In this document: positions 35,789 to 44,636 of the stretch, piece after piece
Numbering within the stretch: position 1 is the stretch's first letter
Layout of the letters: each line of letters opens with the position of its first letter
Source of the DNA: Planctomicrobium sp051465645
GTDB taxonomy: Bacteria > Planctomycetota > Planctomycetia > Planctomycetales > Planctomycetaceae
Length of the DNA: 64,000 nucleotides
Direction of reading: 5' to 3'
Assembly (NCBI RefSeq): GCF_051465645.1
Contig: NZ_CP195790.1
Coordinates: 2,666,001-2,730,000, forward strand
Translations under genes and position numbers: made by a program
The notes under the pieces: model-generated
What the model was told of the DNA's origin: nothing
Seen by the model: only the letters and a program-made list of their open reading frames with translations
The model's database searches: none

Positions 35789-36415
35789 CTATTTCCCTAA
35801 CAGCTGGTTCACGTACGGTAGAACGTGATCTTTGTATGTGAACTCGTCTGGGTTCTCCGGGTCAGGAAACTCCTTAATCAACTTTCCTTCTCCGTCAAAA
35901 ACCAGCACGATGGGAATCGACTGGTGCTTGATCTTATCGGTGAACAACGTCTCTGTATCTGTTGAGAGCAGAACGTTCTTGAATGTTGCCTTTTGCTTAT
36001 TCAAGAATGCCTGAACTTTCTCTCGATGCGTTTCAGCAGTGGTCCCGTCAACACCATCAAAATCTGCGGACACAGAAACACAGGCGATCTTGTCGCTGTG
36101 ATCCTGATGCAGTTTCACGAGGTTGGGAAACTCATCGACACATGGAGGGCAATAGGTCGCCCAGACATCCATCACCACAATCTTGCCGGGATATTGCTTG
36201 ACCAGCCCAATCGTTGAATCCCAATCGAGGGTTTCGAGCGTCACAGGCTTTGCCTGATCTGGTGTCGTTGTTGTCGGAGAAGCAGAGGATTCGGCAGGAG
36301 TTACCTCCTTCATTTCAGCCGGAAGATCAGTCTTCGGAGTTTCCACTTTCGGGCTGGGGCACCCCATTGCGGTCAGCAACAACAATGCTCCAGAGAAGGT
36401 CCATTTCATCGCCAT
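35789..36415 (-). CDS. TlpA-family thioredoxin-like lipoprotein
   Basis: 208 residues from the ATG at 36415, with GAGGAAG upstream. The signal ends in a lipobox-like TAMGC. A Pro/Thr/Glu-rich spacer precedes the thioredoxin fold, whose active site is WATYCPPC. KIVVMDVWATYCPPCVDEF, CVSVSADFDG and VLVFDGEGKLIKEF mark the TlpA/ResA pattern. It should reduce disulfides or assist cytochrome maturation on the outer face of the cytoplasmic membrane, consistent with the c-type cytochrome proteins encoded elsewhere in the window. It is monocistronic. Confidence 0.87.
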   Translation of the reverse strand: MAMKWTFSGALLLLTAMGCPSPKVETPKTDLPAEMKEVTPAESSASPTTTTPDQAKPVTLETLDWDSTIGLVKQYPGKIVVMDVWATYCPPCVDEFPNLVKLHQDHSDKIACVSVSADFDGVDGTTAETHREKVQAFLNKQKATFKNVLLSTDTETLFTDKIKHQSIPIVLVFDGEGKLIKEFPDPENPDEFTYKDHVLPYVNQLLGK

Positions 36416-36504
36416 ACTTATCTTCCTCACGATGCTAATCAGAAGTAAGGGACATATTCAGATAGCAGACCTGTCGCCCACCTAGAGCAAAGAATCGGCT
36501 GACA

Positions 36505-37284
36505 TTACTGATGACTCTGAGCTGCGGTAGGAAACGTACCAGCCTGAACTTCTTCGATATACTCTTTTGTACCTGTCAGGATACTGGACTTGAGATCCGC
36601 GAAAAGTTTCATGAACTTCGGCTTGAAGCCAGAGACTCCAAACATATCAGGAGTCACAAGCACCTGACCATCACAATGGGGACCTGCGCCGATGCCGATC
36701 GTTGGAATCTTGACCGTCTCTGTAATTTTTCTGGCAATCTCAGCAGGCATTAACTCCAGGACGATTGAGAACGCCCCGGCTTTTTCAGCGGCAATTGCGT
36801 CGTCCAGTAATTGCTGTTCATTTCGCTGAACGGCTGACATCTTGCCGTATTTCCGGACTGACTGCGGCTGCATTCCAATATGTGCCATGACCGGAAGATC
36901 ACATTCCGAGAGGCGTTCAATCGTCTTCGCCTGATGGACGCCCCCTTCGAGCTTCACGGCGCCACATCCCGTTTCTTTCAAAACACGTCCAGCACTCTTG
37001 ATCGCCTGTCGAGTACTGACCTGATACGACATGAACGGCAAGTCGACAATCACCAGACACTTCTTCGCCGCACGGGCCACAATCTCGCCGTGATAAATCA
37101 TCTGTTCGAGAGTCACTGGCAGCGTACTGCTGTGCCCCTGGACGACCATTCCCAGTGAATCGCCAACAAGCAATGCATCGATCCCGGCTTCATCGAGGAT
37201 CGACGCCCACAAGCAGTCATAAGCCGTCAGAACAGTCAGCTTGCGGCCTTGCGATTTGGCATTTGCGAATTCAGGAACATTCAT
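36505..37284 (-). CDS. panB: 3-methyl-2-oxobutanoate hydroxymethyltransferase
   Basis: 259 residues, typical length. It makes ketopantoate from alpha-ketoisovalerate and methylene-tetrahydrofolate, the first step of pantothenate synthesis. Signatures are LTAYDCLWASILDEAGIDALLVGDSLGM, HSSTLPVTLEQMIYH, the active-site region AVKLEGG and MAHIGMQPQS, and the metal-binding IGIGAGPHCDGQVLV. No panC or panD lies nearby. It is divergent from the amidase gene, with about 280 bases between them that hold no other gene. Confidence 0.95.
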   Translation of the reverse strand: MNVPEFANAKSQGRKLTVLTAYDCLWASILDEAGIDALLVGDSLGMVVQGHSSTLPVTLEQMIYHGEIVARAAKKCLVIVDLPFMSYQVSTRQAIKSAGRVLKETGCGAVKLEGGVHQAKTIERLSECDLPVMAHIGMQPQSVRKYGKMSAVQRNEQQLLDDAIAAEKAGAFSIVLELMPAEIARKITETVKIPTIGIGAGPHCDGQVLVTPDMFGVSGFKPKFMKLFADLKSSILTGTKEYIEEVQAGTFPTAAQSHQ

Positions 37285-37568
37285 GGGAGACCAGAGACTT
37301 ATTCAGCAGAAGATTTCAAAATCAGACAAACGAGAGCGTGAATCGCAGGTGAGTACGTGCCTGCCTTCCGGACATTGCACGAACACAGTGACAGTATCGA
37401 TGTCAGTCATCCAGAACGCAAGGTGTCTCTCCTGGTGACATTCGATTCAAGATCACCGGTTCAATCGTCGGAAGCCGGCGAAAAGCTGAACCTGCTGCAA
37501 CTTCATTCCGCGGACCCGATTTTTATATACTGCTTGTACCGCATCATTCATTGCCGTTGGATTGTCCT

Positions 37569-38423
37569 ATGAAAATCGCAGTCGTGCAGATGGATGTCAC
37601 TCTTGGCCAGATTGACTCCAACCTGAATAAAATCATCCATTACTTGCGAATCACACGTGAATCCGGTGCTCACGTGACAATCTTCCCAGAATGCGCTCTG
37701 ACTGGATATTGCTTTGCGACCCTGGACGAAGCGAAGCCATTCGCCCAATCGATTCCAGGACCAGCAACGGAACGAATCCAGAACGAGCTCTGTTCACTGG
37801 GTGGGGCCGCCGTCTTTGGTCTGATAGAAGATCACGCAGATGGAATCTTCAACTCCGCTGTCTTCGTCACAGCCAACGGTGTTAAACAGTCCTACCGAAA
37901 GATCCATCTTCCCTATCTTGGAATCGATCAGTTTGCCACCCATGGAGACCGCCCGTTTACGGTTCATGAATACGAAGGCATTCGATTCGGCCTGAGCATC
38001 TGTTACGACTCTGCCTTCCCTGAATCGATGCGATTGCTGGCGCTACAGGGAGCTGATGTCATTCTTTTGCCGACGAATTTCCCCAGCGGTGCAGACTCGA
38101 TGGTCGACCATGTGATGCGCACGAGAGCATTGGAGAACAAAGTCTATTTCGCGTGCTGCAATCGAGTCGGCGAAGAACGGGGCTTTCCCTTCATCGGTCA
38201 AAGCCAGATTGTTGAACCGAGTGGGCATCTGGCAGCAAAGGCCTCAGCCGATCAGGAAGAAGTGCTCTACGCAGAGATCAATCCTGAACTCGCCAGAAAC
38301 AAACGGGTCGGACGCTCCTCTGTCATGCAGGCGATTGACAGAATGGCCGATCGCCGCCCTGAAATGTACGGTGGGTTACTCACACCACATGCTTTACCAC
38401 GCCCTGGCCGCGACGCCAATTGA
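37569..38423 (+). CDS. carbon-nitrogen hydrolase (nitrilase superfamily)
   Basis: 284 residues from the ATG at 37569, chosen because KIAVVQMDVTLGQI is the conserved N-terminus. The catalytic triad is visible: Glu in FPECALTGY, Lys in YRKIHLPY and Cys in LSICYDSAFPE. The family hydrolyses amides or nitriles; candidates are N-carbamoyl-amine or omega-amide substrates, but the sequence alone does not decide. The C-terminus is extended and Pro/Arg-rich. It converges on the YacP-like gene with 26 bases between the stops. Confidence 0.88.
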   Translation: MKIAVVQMDVTLGQIDSNLNKIIHYLRITRESGAHVTIFPECALTGYCFATLDEAKPFAQSIPGPATERIQNELCSLGGAAVFGLIEDHADGIFNSAVFVTANGVKQSYRKIHLPYLGIDQFATHGDRPFTVHEYEGIRFGLSICYDSAFPESMRLLALQGADVILLPTNFPSGADSMVDHVMRTRALENKVYFACCNRVGEERGFPFIGQSQIVEPSGHLAAKASADQEEVLYAEINPELARNKRVGRSSVMQAIDRMADRRPEMYGGLLTPHALPRPGRDAN

Positions 38424-38449
38424 GTTGATTGATCGCCTCGAACGACTTG

Positions 38450-39307
38450 TCACTTGCCGGACTTACCAGATGTGTCGTCGCCCTTCAGTAGGTCGGCAAC
38501 GCGCTGCTCCCAGAACGACAATTCTGCGTAGTCCACATTCGTCTCTGATGAAGTTTGCACATCGAGCGGGTTCGGGACATCTGGTTTACCGGGAACAACT
38601 CGACGTTTCGCCGTTGATGGGGCAGGGGGCAACGGTTGCGCGTCCTCCGGGACAAGTGAGTTCGCAGGTTTTGCCTTGGCCGCAGGCTTCGCCGCCCCTC
38701 CTGCTTTCGCAGACGGTTCCTTTGGCGCCAGCGGTGTCACATCAAGAGGCTTCTTCTGCTCGTCCTGATGCACCGAACGTTCAATCTCTGCGACATCGAT
38801 ATCAGCGAACTCCAGCGACCAATCGACAGGACTGACTTTCGGTTGTGGCTGCGTTGTTTCCCCCGCACTCATCGCCGATTTGTCCTTATACTGCTGACGA
38901 TCTTTTCGTTCATCCAGCTCGACGAGAAATGTGTCGGACTTAATGCACTTCGCACGAGCCGCCCGTGCTGCAATTCTCATTCGCTGATCACTGGAGACGA
39001 CAGTGATCAATTCTGGTTGTTCCGCGCCCAGGAGCACATCTTCGATCAGATCATCAGCCTGACGGCCTCGCGGGGAAAAGATCACCTGCATCCCGTGAGC
39101 CGTTTGAGCGCGTCGATCGCTTCCTTCTGCATACTGCGCATCAAAGATAATCGTGGTCTGCGAAAGTTCCTCTTCCGTCAACCCTTCCTTCAGCCGCTTG
39201 AACAGACGGTCGCGTGCCTTTTGAAACTGGCCAGTATGCGGACGGACTTTTCCATATCCTGCGAAATGCAGGAGGTTGTATCCATCGATTACCAGTTTCA
39301 TGGCCAT
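38450..39307 (-). CDS. YacP-like NYN-domain nuclease
   Basis: 285 residues. The N-terminal NYN/PIN-like domain (~1-135) has KLVIDGYNLLH, TIIFDAQ, RGRQADDLIEDVLL and ITVVSSDQRMRIAARAA, providing the acidic metal-binding residues of YacP/Rae1-type ribosome-associated RNases. Residues ~140-285 are a Lys/Pro/Ala-rich disordered tail with a short helix at the end, much longer than in firmicute YacP. The start may be the second ATG at 39301. It is probably monocistronic. Confidence 0.85.
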   Translation of the reverse strand: MAMKLVIDGYNLLHFAGYGKVRPHTGQFQKARDRLFKRLKEGLTEEELSQTTIIFDAQYAEGSDRRAQTAHGMQVIFSPRGRQADDLIEDVLLGAEQPELITVVSSDQRMRIAARAARAKCIKSDTFLVELDERKDRQQYKDKSAMSAGETTQPQPKVSPVDWSLEFADIDVAEIERSVHQDEQKKPLDVTPLAPKEPSAKAGGAAKPAAKAKPANSLVPEDAQPLPPAPSTAKRRVVPGKPDVPNPLDVQTSSETNVDYAELSFWEQRVADLLKGDDTSGKSGK

Positions 39308-39560
39308 GGTCTGATCCGCGGATATGTCTGACTCATATCAAACATCAAGTTCGTTGCATTCTCCCAAGTCAGGTAAACTGATCTGGATGCAAGCTCAGCT
39401 ACAAGGACGATTTCAAGTTGACTATTTTAGTGCAAAACTCGACGATCCGGTTCGGCGAGATGGAAAAAATGAATTGAATAACTCGAATCCCCTCGGACGA
39501 AACGGTCATAAGGATTCAATTCCGGCAGTCGAAATCCCGGTCTTCATGGAATGATGCCAC

Positions 39561-40025
39561 ATGCGGAGCCCCCCCGATCAACTTAAAGTCATTGGATGGA
39601 GAGAATGGGTTAGCCTGCCTGCGCTCGGTGTCGATGCCATCAAAGCAAAGATTGACACTGGGGCAACAACCTCGTCCCTGCACGCTTTTGAAATCGAGCG
39701 GTTTCGCCGAAAGCGAATGGATTACGTCCGGTTTCGGATTCACCCGAAACAGCTGAACAATCAGCTTGTCGTCGCGGCAGAAGCCCCACTTATCGAGATG
39801 AGGACCGTTCGAAGTTCCAATGGGCACGAGTCTGAAAGACCGGTTATTCGGACACTGCTGCAAATTTTCGAAGAAATCTGGGAAATCGAGCTGACACTCG
39901 CGAACCGAGATCAGATGGGTTTTCGCATGCTCCTGGGTAGACAGGCGTTAAGGGAACGATTCCTTGTTGATGCGGGAAATTCCTATTACGACGAGGCTCG
40001 AAAGCCACAGCGCCGGAAACGGTAA
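39561..40025 (+). CDS. RimB-like retropepsin / 'ATP-dependent zinc protease' family
   Basis: 154 residues. IGWREWVSLPALGVDAIKAKIDTGATTSSLHA contains the retropepsin DTGA active site, which defines the family (PF05618) often called ATP-dependent zinc protease. The later LTLANRDQMGFRMLLGRQALRERFLVD is also conserved. In several bacteria the gene sits next to rimK. Here a RimK-family gene follows 93 bases downstream in the same direction. In Pseudomonas, RimB modulates RimK-dependent poly-glutamate tails on ribosomal protein S6; the same role here is inferred from context. Confidence 0.87.
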   Translation: MRSPPDQLKVIGWREWVSLPALGVDAIKAKIDTGATTSSLHAFEIERFRRKRMDYVRFRIHPKQLNNQLVVAAEAPLIEMRTVRSSNGHESERPVIRTLLQIFEEIWEIELTLANRDQMGFRMLLGRQALRERFLVDAGNSYYDEARKPQRRKR

Positions 40026-40118
40026 GTTCCGGCTTGAAGCTTCTGAATACCCACATATGATCTCAATGGCAGTGTACGCTTTCGTACAGCCAGACCTCTC
40101 AAACGCTCTGTGGATCTA

Positions 40119-41099
40119 ATGTCCCAAGACGAACCCGCACCAGTGCCTGCGACCGAGGTGGTCACAGACGAAGCATCGCCGCCACAACGGCCGCTCAAAA
40201 TTGCAATTCTTTCTCGAAAATCGTCACTCTACTCGACGAGACGCCTCAAAGAGGCCGGTGAAAAGCGAGGGCATCAGGTTCAAGTCATTGACTACCTGCG
40301 CTGCTACATGAACATCACCTCTCATCGTCCTACCATCATTTACTCAGGGCGCGAGCTGAACGACATCGACGCTGTCATCCCTCGTATCGGGGCATCGCAT
40401 ACGTTCTATGGAACAGCAGTTGTTCGTCAGTTTGAGATGATGGGAATCTTCACAGCGAATGAATCACAGGCGATTACGCGTTCTCGCGATAAACTCCGTT
40501 GCCTGCAACTCTTGTCACGCGACGGAATCGGATTGCCGGTTTCCGGGTGTGCGCATTCAACAAAGGACATCGACGGTCTGATTGATATTGTCGGAGGGGC
40601 TCCACTCGTCGTTAAGATTGTCGAAGGGACTCAAGGTGTCGGGGTCATTCTCGCCGAGACTCGTAAAGCCGCGGAGGCGGTGATCGAAGCGTTTCGAGGA
40701 GTTGAAGCAAATATTCTTGTGCAGGAATTCATTCAGGAAGCAGCAGGAAGCGACCTGCGTTGCCTCGTTGTCGGCGGAAAAGTCGTCGCTGCGATGATGA
40801 GAACCGCGCGAGCCGGCGAGTTCCGCTCCAACCTCCATCGAGGAGGAACAGCGGTGAAAGTGAAGCTCACCCCAGAAGAGCGGACAACTGCGCTCCGAGC
40901 TGCCAAATCAATGGGGCTTCGGGTCGCTGGTGTCGACATCCTTCGCTCCCGACATGGGCCAGTTGTCATGGAAGTCAATTCCTCTCCAGGGTTGGAAGGA
41001 ATCGAAAATGCATCCAAACAGGACGTGGCCAGCAAAGTGATCGAGTTTATTGAAAAACATTGTGATACATCCGACTCCAAGGACCGTATCAAAGGATAG
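40119..41099 (+). CDS. RimK-family ATP-grasp glutamate ligase
   Basis: 326 residues from ATG 40119; a GTG three codons upstream is the alternative. After a short Pro/Ala/Glu-rich head the protein reads KIAILSRKSSLYSTRRLKEA and RIGASHTFYGTAVVRQFEMMGI. The ATP-grasp core follows: SRDKLRCLQLLSRDGIGLP, VVKIVEGTQGVGVILAE, VQEFIQEAAGSDLRCLVVGGKVVAAM and VMEVNSSPGLEGIE, carrying the metal-binding Glu and Asn. These are diagnostic of RimK, which adds glutamates to ribosomal protein S6 or related acceptors. The upstream RimB-like protease gene completes the known pair. Confidence 0.92.
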   Translation: MSQDEPAPVPATEVVTDEASPPQRPLKIAILSRKSSLYSTRRLKEAGEKRGHQVQVIDYLRCYMNITSHRPTIIYSGRELNDIDAVIPRIGASHTFYGTAVVRQFEMMGIFTANESQAITRSRDKLRCLQLLSRDGIGLPVSGCAHSTKDIDGLIDIVGGAPLVVKIVEGTQGVGVILAETRKAAEAVIEAFRGVEANILVQEFIQEAAGSDLRCLVVGGKVVAAMMRTARAGEFRSNLHRGGTAVKVKLTPEERTTALRAAKSMGLRVAGVDILRSRHGPVVMEVNSSPGLEGIENASKQDVASKVIEFIEKHCDTSDSKDRIKG

Positions 41100-41183
41100 A
41101 CAACAGAACAGCAGACAAGTTGCCCTGTGAACAAGCGAATCAGTCACAGGCAAGCTTGTCATCCCCTTTTGCACATTCAAATT

Positions 41184-41687
41184 ATGGAACGTCCTGAGAC
41201 TTCGAATCCAAGACCTGTCCTGGAAATCCAAACCGGCAAACATAAAGGGCAGCGGATTACGCTCAGCGCAGACGAAGTCATCATCGGTCGGGGCGAAACC
41301 GCCAGAATTCGCCTCCCATCTCCTGATGTGAGTCGCGAACACTGTCGCCTGGCGTACTCAAATCGCCGCCTGATTGTCGAAGACCTGAAGAGCCGGAACG
41401 GAACGTTCATCAATGGTCGTCCCATTACCGGGAAGCGTTACATCGCCCCGGGGCACACGTTGACGATCGGGCCGATGACGTTTTTGTTACTGGGTGCCGC
41501 AATTGACGAAGCACCGGCCGTGGGCCTTGCCGTCTCCGGGAAACGCGGAATTCGACCTGATCTCTCAGATGATGATGTGATGGAGTTGATCTCTGATCGC
41601 CTCACCACAGAGGCCAACCTGAAGGCAATGGAAACCTCTGATCACATCCCGATCATCCCTCGAGAACACCCATTGTCAGAGAGCTAA
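41184..41687 (+). CDS. FHA-domain protein
   Basis: 167 residues from ATG 41184; a GTG at 41127 is also in frame. The FHA domain covers ~10-105, with the full phosphothreonine-binding set IIGRGETARIRLP, DVSREHCRL and DLKSRNGTFING. A short helical tail follows. It contains no catalytic domain, so it is an adaptor for Ser/Thr-phosphorylated partners, possibly of the kinases common in this genome. It follows the RimK-like gene by about 80 bases. Confidence 0.86.
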   Translation: MERPETSNPRPVLEIQTGKHKGQRITLSADEVIIGRGETARIRLPSPDVSREHCRLAYSNRRLIVEDLKSRNGTFINGRPITGKRYIAPGHTLTIGPMTFLLLGAAIDEAPAVGLAVSGKRGIRPDLSDDDVMELISDRLTTEANLKAMETSDHIPIIPREHPLSES

Positions 41688-41788
41688 ACCGATTCGGCCT
41701 CATGCGTGCCCGCGCAGAAGCGCCTCGGTTCGATAGACAAGAGAAGGTTTCCTTGCACCTCGCTCAATTGCAGCATGGCGCATAAAAA

Positions 41789-41822
41789 AAGGTGGTTCAC
41801 AAAACTGTGAACCACCTTCCGA
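41789..41822. terminator. bidirectional terminator between the FHA gene and fabF
   Basis: A perfect 13-bp stem (41789-41801 with 41806-41818) around AAAC. Seven A precede it, giving a T-run on the minus strand for the fab operon. Confidence 0.9.
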
Positions 41823-41839
41823 TTTTCATCTCAAACTGC

Positions 41840-43081
41840 TCAAACTCGCCCAAGCACGAGACAGGCATTATGTCCACCAAAGCCGAAGCTGTTGGACATC
41901 AGCCGATCAATTTGCATTGGACGTGCCTGAAGCGGCACATAATCCAAATCACATCCTTCGTCCGGCTCCTCAAGATTGATTGTCGGCGGAGCGACTTGAT
42001 CCTGAAGTGCCATCACGCAGATGATAAATTCCAAACCGCCGGAAGCCCCGAGAAGGTGCCCCAACTGACTCTTGGTACTGGAAACAGCAACACTCTTGGC
42101 GTGTTCTCCCCAAACCGTTTTCACTGCAAATGTCTCTGCCTTGTCACCAAGTGGAGTACTGGTGCCGTGAGCGTTGATGTATTGCAGATCCTGAGGATTC
42201 AACTGAGCGTCTCGTAGTGCATTTTTCATTGCACGAGCAGCTCCGCGTCCCTCCGGGTCAGGTGCGGTCATATGATTGCCATCGGCAGCCATACCATAAC
42301 CAAGAACTTCGGCAAGGATATTTGCCCCGCGAGCCTTTGCATGCTCGTATTCTTCGAGCACACAAATCCCAGCTCCCTCGGCAATCACAAACCCATCGCG
42401 TCCTTTGTCAAAGGGGCGACTCGCGGTCTGTGGATCGTCATTCCGAGTCGACAGGGCTTGCATGCGAGCAAAGCCTGACAATCCCATTGGAGTGATTGCA
42501 GCTTCGCTTCCGCCAGTCACCATCACATCCGCATCACCCATCTGAATCAAACGAAAGGCATCGCCAATCGCGTTATTCGAAGAGGCACATGCAGTCGCAA
42601 CAGCACTGTTCGGTCCGCGTAGTTTCCAGCGAACAGATACGTTTCCGCTTGCCGCATTGACCATCAGCTTCGGAATCATCAACGGAGAGACCCTTGCAGG
42701 CCCTTGATCAAACAAAGCAGCATGCTGCTGTTCGATCTCGCTGAGACCACCGATACCGCTTCCGATCAACACACCATGCAAATATGGGTCACCGGCATCG
42801 AAATCGATTCCGGATTGCTTAATTGCTTTGTGGGCTGCAGCCATTGCGAATTGAACAAAACGGTCAAGCCGTCGGACTTCCTTATCGAGAATCTCGATAT
42901 GGTCTGACAAATCAAAGTTTTGAACTTCGCCGCCGAACCGAACCTTAAAAGTCGACGTATCAAATCGACGTAATGGCCCGATCCCGCTTTTTCCGGCGCA
43001 TATGTTGTCCCAGAACTCAGGGATTTGATACCCGAGAGTGGAAACGACGCCCATCCCTGTGACAACGACGCGCCTACGCAT
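41840..43081 (-). CDS. fabF: beta-ketoacyl-ACP synthase II
   Basis: 413 residues, the usual length. It condenses acyl-ACP with malonyl-ACP in fatty acid elongation. Motifs are RRRVVVTGMGVVSTLG at the start, the active-site Cys in ATACASSNNAIGDA, His in INAHGTSTPLGD, SSTKSQLGHLLGASG, and the Gly-rich NSFGFGGHNACLVL at the end. The gene is last in the rpmF-plsX-fabD-acpP-fabF row, three bases after acpP, and ends just before the terminator. Confidence 0.96.
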   Translation of the reverse strand: MRRRVVVTGMGVVSTLGYQIPEFWDNICAGKSGIGPLRRFDTSTFKVRFGGEVQNFDLSDHIEILDKEVRRLDRFVQFAMAAAHKAIKQSGIDFDAGDPYLHGVLIGSGIGGLSEIEQQHAALFDQGPARVSPLMIPKLMVNAASGNVSVRWKLRGPNSAVATACASSNNAIGDAFRLIQMGDADVMVTGGSEAAITPMGLSGFARMQALSTRNDDPQTASRPFDKGRDGFVIAEGAGICVLEEYEHAKARGANILAEVLGYGMAADGNHMTAPDPEGRGAARAMKNALRDAQLNPQDLQYINAHGTSTPLGDKAETFAVKTVWGEHAKSVAVSSTKSQLGHLLGASGGLEFIICVMALQDQVAPPTINLEEPDEGCDLDYVPLQARPMQIDRLMSNSFGFGGHNACLVLGRV

Positions 43082-43084
43082 TGC

Positions 43085-43315
43085 TCAAGCACTTTCCTTT
43101 TGCTTGATGTAATCGATTGCATCACCCACAGTGCGAAGCTTTTCATAGTCTTCGTCCGGGATGGTCACACCAAATTCTTCTTCGAACTTCATGCCCAGTT
43201 CAACCAGGTCCAACGAGTCCGCGTGCAAATCGTCGATGAAATTGCTGTCTCGTGTAATCTCGTCTTTATTCACGCTCAATTGTTCGCTGACAATTGAGAT
43301 CACTTTTTCTTCCAC
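43085..43315 (-). CDS. acpP: acyl carrier protein
   Basis: 76 residues from a GTG at 43315, which has the strong AAAGGAGT ribosome-binding site at the right distance. A longer frame starting at 43357 adds non-conserved residues and is rejected. The phosphopantetheine attachment Ser lies in LHADSLDLVELGM, and the acidic helix II and C-terminal DAIDYIKQKE are normal. It carries the growing acyl chain for FabD and FabF, whose genes flank it. Confidence 0.95.
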   Translation of the reverse strand: MEEKVISIVSEQLSVNKDEITRDSNFIDDLHADSLDLVELGMKFEEEFGVTIPDEDYEKLRTVGDAIDYIKQKESA

Positions 43316-43498
43316 GAACTTACTCCTTTCACGGAGAAGAGCACCCCAACGGTGCATCCATGATGATTGTCAAAAAGTCGTTGACGCAACACGAAATCTG
43401 GCTGTTTGCGATAACGGCGTCAAGATATAGCGGCTTTTAACTTACGTGTAAACGGCAAGGCAAAGATGCCTTCGATATTCGGTAGAGACTGCCGAAAC

Positions 43499-44407
43499 TC
43501 ATGTGTCATTGACCACAGTACAGGGAATTTTGCGGTCAACTCGCTTCATCAACCCTGTCAAAACCCGTCCAGGACCGATCTCGTAGAACTCGGTAATGCC
43601 AGAATTCAGCATGTACCGCAAGCAATCTTCCCACCGAACAGGGCTGACGACCTGCCGAACGAGGATTTCCTTGAGTTCTGCCGGATCCAGATGTGGAACG
43701 GCATCCACATTGGAAACCACTGGGATTTCCGGGGATTTCATCTCAACCGCAGCCAAAGCCTGCGCAAGACGCTGATCGGCGGGTTCCATAATCTTTGTGT
43801 GGAACGCTCCAGCCACTGCCAGCGGAACGACGCGAGCATTTGCAGCTTCCGCAAGCTCGACTGCTTTTTCGAGAGCAGCATTGCATCCTGAAATCGCAAG
43901 ATTCCCCGGGCAAAGATAATTTGCGATCTGAATCAGCCCTGCAGAACGCGCTTCGTCGCAGATTGCGTTCACTTTCTCGACATCGAGCATCAGCACACTC
44001 GCCATGCCGGATGGAGTCGCGTCAGCAGCATCCTGCATCGCCTGACCGCGCTGCTGAACAATCCGCAAACCTTCCTCAAAGGACATTGACCCGGAAAACA
44101 CGAGTGCTGTGTATTCGCCGAGGCTCAATCCTGCTGCCATTTCGCAAGACAGGACGATCTCTGGTGATTCTGCTCGCAGTTTCTCCAAAGCAGCCAGACT
44201 GGATACAAAGATTGCCGGCTGGCTAATCACAGTGGAATCGAGTTCCTGAGATGGCCCCTCAAAGCAGAGCTTTGCGAGATCGTATCCCAAAATCTCATTT
44301 GCCTGATCGAACAGGCGTCGAGCAGCGGGATAAGCTTCGACCAGCTTGCTCGCCATTCCCACATGCTGAGCCCCCTGGCCCGGAAAAAGAAAACCAATAC
44401 GGCTCAT
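43499..44407 (-). CDS. fabD: malonyl-CoA:ACP transacylase
   Basis: 302 residues from the ATG at 44407, nine bases after AAGGAG; the ATG at 44416 abuts the site and is less likely. The family pattern is FLFPGQGAQHVGM, the active-site Ser in GLSLGEYTAL, the Arg-containing QQRGQAMQDAA, and the catalytic His in AGAFHTKIM. It loads malonyl groups on ACP. The gene lies between plsX and acpP. The usual fabG is absent from the gap to acpP, which is only about 180 bases. Confidence 0.95.
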   Translation of the reverse strand: MSRIGFLFPGQGAQHVGMASKLVEAYPAARRLFDQANEILGYDLAKLCFEGPSQELDSTVISQPAIFVSSLAALEKLRAESPEIVLSCEMAAGLSLGEYTALVFSGSMSFEEGLRIVQQRGQAMQDAADATPSGMASVLMLDVEKVNAICDEARSAGLIQIANYLCPGNLAISGCNAALEKAVELAEAANARVVPLAVAGAFHTKIMEPADQRLAQALAAVEMKSPEIPVVSNVDAVPHLDPAELKEILVRQVVSPVRWEDCLRYMLNSGITEFYEIGPGRVLTGLMKRVDRKIPCTVVNDT

Positions 44408-44636
44408 GGAATGCATCTCCTTAATGCTGCCGAGGTCTCAGGCAAGAGTCGCCAGAACTGCGATAATTCAGCGTAACAGATGCCATTCACTTTGACACAA
44501 GTCACGCGATCAATACGAAAATTGGCCTCCAAGCATCAGTTCAACACAACTCTCTCCAGTGTGTGATTCGACGCATTAGAGACCACTTCGATTACGTGTG
44601 CCCATTCGACTCCGGTCTTCTCCAAGACCAGATTGC

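Noticed and set aside
43316..43357. Longer acyl carrier protein start
   Set aside because: It adds residues not seen in the family and would place the AAAGGAGT ribosome-binding site inside the gene.
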